NCBI GenBank assembly: GCA_964616015.1
Contig: CAZTTC010000166.1
Coordinates: 1 to 6,485 of the forward strand
Direction: 5' to 3'
From: Methylibium sp964616015
GTDB lineage: Bacteria > Pseudomonadota > Gammaproteobacteria > Burkholderiales > Burkholderiaceae_C
DNA: 6,485 bases
Positions within the stretch are counted from its first letter, which is position 1; the number at the start of each line of letters is the position of its first letter. A program made the position numbers and the translations under genes. A model generated the notes under the pieces. The model was given only the letters and a program-made list of their open reading frames with translations, ran no database searches and was not told the origin of the DNA. Below are positions 5,840 to 6,485 of the stretch, in pieces.

Positions 5840-5863
5840 GGCGCCGGCCGTGTCGGCGGCGCC
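5840..5863 (-). other. Inverted repeat in the kinase-regulator gap
   Basis: GGCGCCG (5840-5846) and CGGCGCC (5857-5863) are perfect 7-bp arms with a 10-nt loop, inside the 44-bp gap between kinase stop and regulator start. The hairpin would end 15 nt before the regulator ATG, close to a weak ribosome-binding site, and might modulate its translation. G+C bias makes chance pairing plausible. Confidence 0.35.
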
Positions 5864-5868
5864 GCGAG

Positions 5869-6485
5869 CTAGCCCTGTGGGGCCAGCCATTTCGAAAATG
5901 ATAGCGAAACTTGCGCGCCTGCTGTCCCGGTAGCTACCCCCGGACCGGTGCCGGTCGCCGCCTCGCCGGCCAGGTTGGCCAGGCGCACGCGCGCGCCGTG
6001 CTCGTCGGCGATCTTCTTGACGACCGCCAGGCCCAGGCCCGTGCCCTTGCTCTTGGTCGTCACATAGGGCTCGAAGGCGCGCTTGAGGACGCGCTCGCTG
6101 AAGCCCGGGCCGTTGTCGGCGACGACCAGCCGCACGGCGCGCCACTGGCCCTGCTCGGTGCGTGCGCCCTCGGTGCGCACCCGCACCACGCCGTCGGGCC
6201 GGTCGGCCACGGCATCGAAGGCGTTCTGGACCAGGTTGTGCACGACCTGGCGCAGCTGCGTCGCGTCGCCCTCGATGCGCGGCAGATCGGGCGCGAGCTC
6301 GGCGCGCAGCCGGCCGGCCTCCTGCGCCTCGGCGTACAGGCCCAGCACCTCGTGCACCAGCGCGCCCAGGTCCAGCGGGGCCAGTTGCGCGGCGGGCAGG
6401 CGCGCGTAGTCGCGGAACTCGTTGACCAGTTGCTTCATCGCCTGCACCTGGGCGACGATGGTGCCGACCGACTTCACGAGCATCT
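5869..6485 (-). CDS. NtrY-like sensor histidine kinase, C-terminal part (5' end outside window)
   Basis: The last 204 complete codons of a membrane sensor kinase; the sensor region and H-box lie beyond the right edge. Residues are counted from the first visible codon (6483). MKQLVNEFRDYARLP (16-30) is the end of the dimerisation helices in NtrY style. The ATP-binding domain shows the N-box VVHNLVQNAFDA (80-91), G1 box ADNGPGF (122-128), F-box FEPY (137-140) and G2 box KGTGLGL (146-152), then VVKKIADEHG. All ATP-binding residues look intact. Near the C-terminus a Gly/Thr/Ala-rich stretch (173-190) separates the last two strands and looks like a linker insertion. The response regulator follows after 44 bp, so the two form a two-component operon. 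In many proteobacteria ntrYX-type genes sit near rsmB (sun), outside this window. Membership of the NtrY family is likely; the signal sensed is unknown. Confidence 0.93.
   Translation of the reverse strand, partial: MLVKSVGTIVAQVQAMKQLVNEFRDYARLPAAQLAPLDLGALVHEVLGLYAEAQEAGRLRAELAPDLPRIEGDATQLRQVVHNLVQNAFDAVADRPDGVVRVRTEGARTEQGQWRAVRLVVADNGPGFSERVLKRAFEPYVTTKSKGTGLGLAVVKKIADEHGARVRLANLAGEAATGTGPGVATGTAGAQVSLSFSKWLAPQG

Noticed and set aside
5825..5890. Upstream in-frame ATG (5890) as the response regulator start
   Set aside because: It would add 22 residues unlike receiver N-termini and overlap the kinase end; MATILVVDDE at 5824 is the usual receiver start.

Overview
The window is G+C-rich (roughly two thirds by eye), densely coding, and every recognised gene lies on the minus strand. 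The protein signatures point to a betaproteobacterium, most likely order Burkholderiales. The evidence is the SecF N-terminus MEFFRIKRDIPFM, the YajC sequence, a DUF1631 protein, and an NtrYX-like pair whose regulator has no AAA+ domain. This placement rests on recalled family sequences; no search was run.

In transcription order (right to left): (1) 6485-5869, the C-terminal half of an NtrY-like sensor histidine kinase, cut by the window edge before its H-box. (2) 5824-5138, its response regulator, made of a receiver and a Fis-type helix-turn-helix. (3) 5107-5032, tRNA-Phe(GAA) with an encoded CCA, followed by a strong Rho-independent terminator at 5024-4996. (4) A short promoter region, then the protein-export operon yajC (GTG start, 4892-4569), secD (4436-2556) and secF (2531-1497). 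(5) 1454 to the left edge, the N-terminal 484 residues of a DUF1631 protein of unknown function, starting 42 bp after secF.

YajC, SecD and SecF form the inner-membrane accessory complex that uses proton motive force to help SecYEG complete translocation. secD and secF are 24 bp apart. yajC and secD are separated by a 132-bp spacer rich in inverted repeats: three complementary arms that can pair in two exclusive ways, then a hairpin abutting the secD ribosome-binding site. This is the most interesting non-coding feature here. The kinase/regulator pair is a signalling unit separated from the sec operon by the tRNA and its terminator.

Most of the window is conserved housekeeping sequence. I see no mobile element, CRISPR array, phage gene or defence system. 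Points worth a second look are the yajC-secD leader, the two-cysteine insertion in the SecF periplasmic domain, the regulator without an AAA+ domain, the 14-bp palindrome at the regulator stop/tRNA promoter, and the DUF1631 gene following secF.
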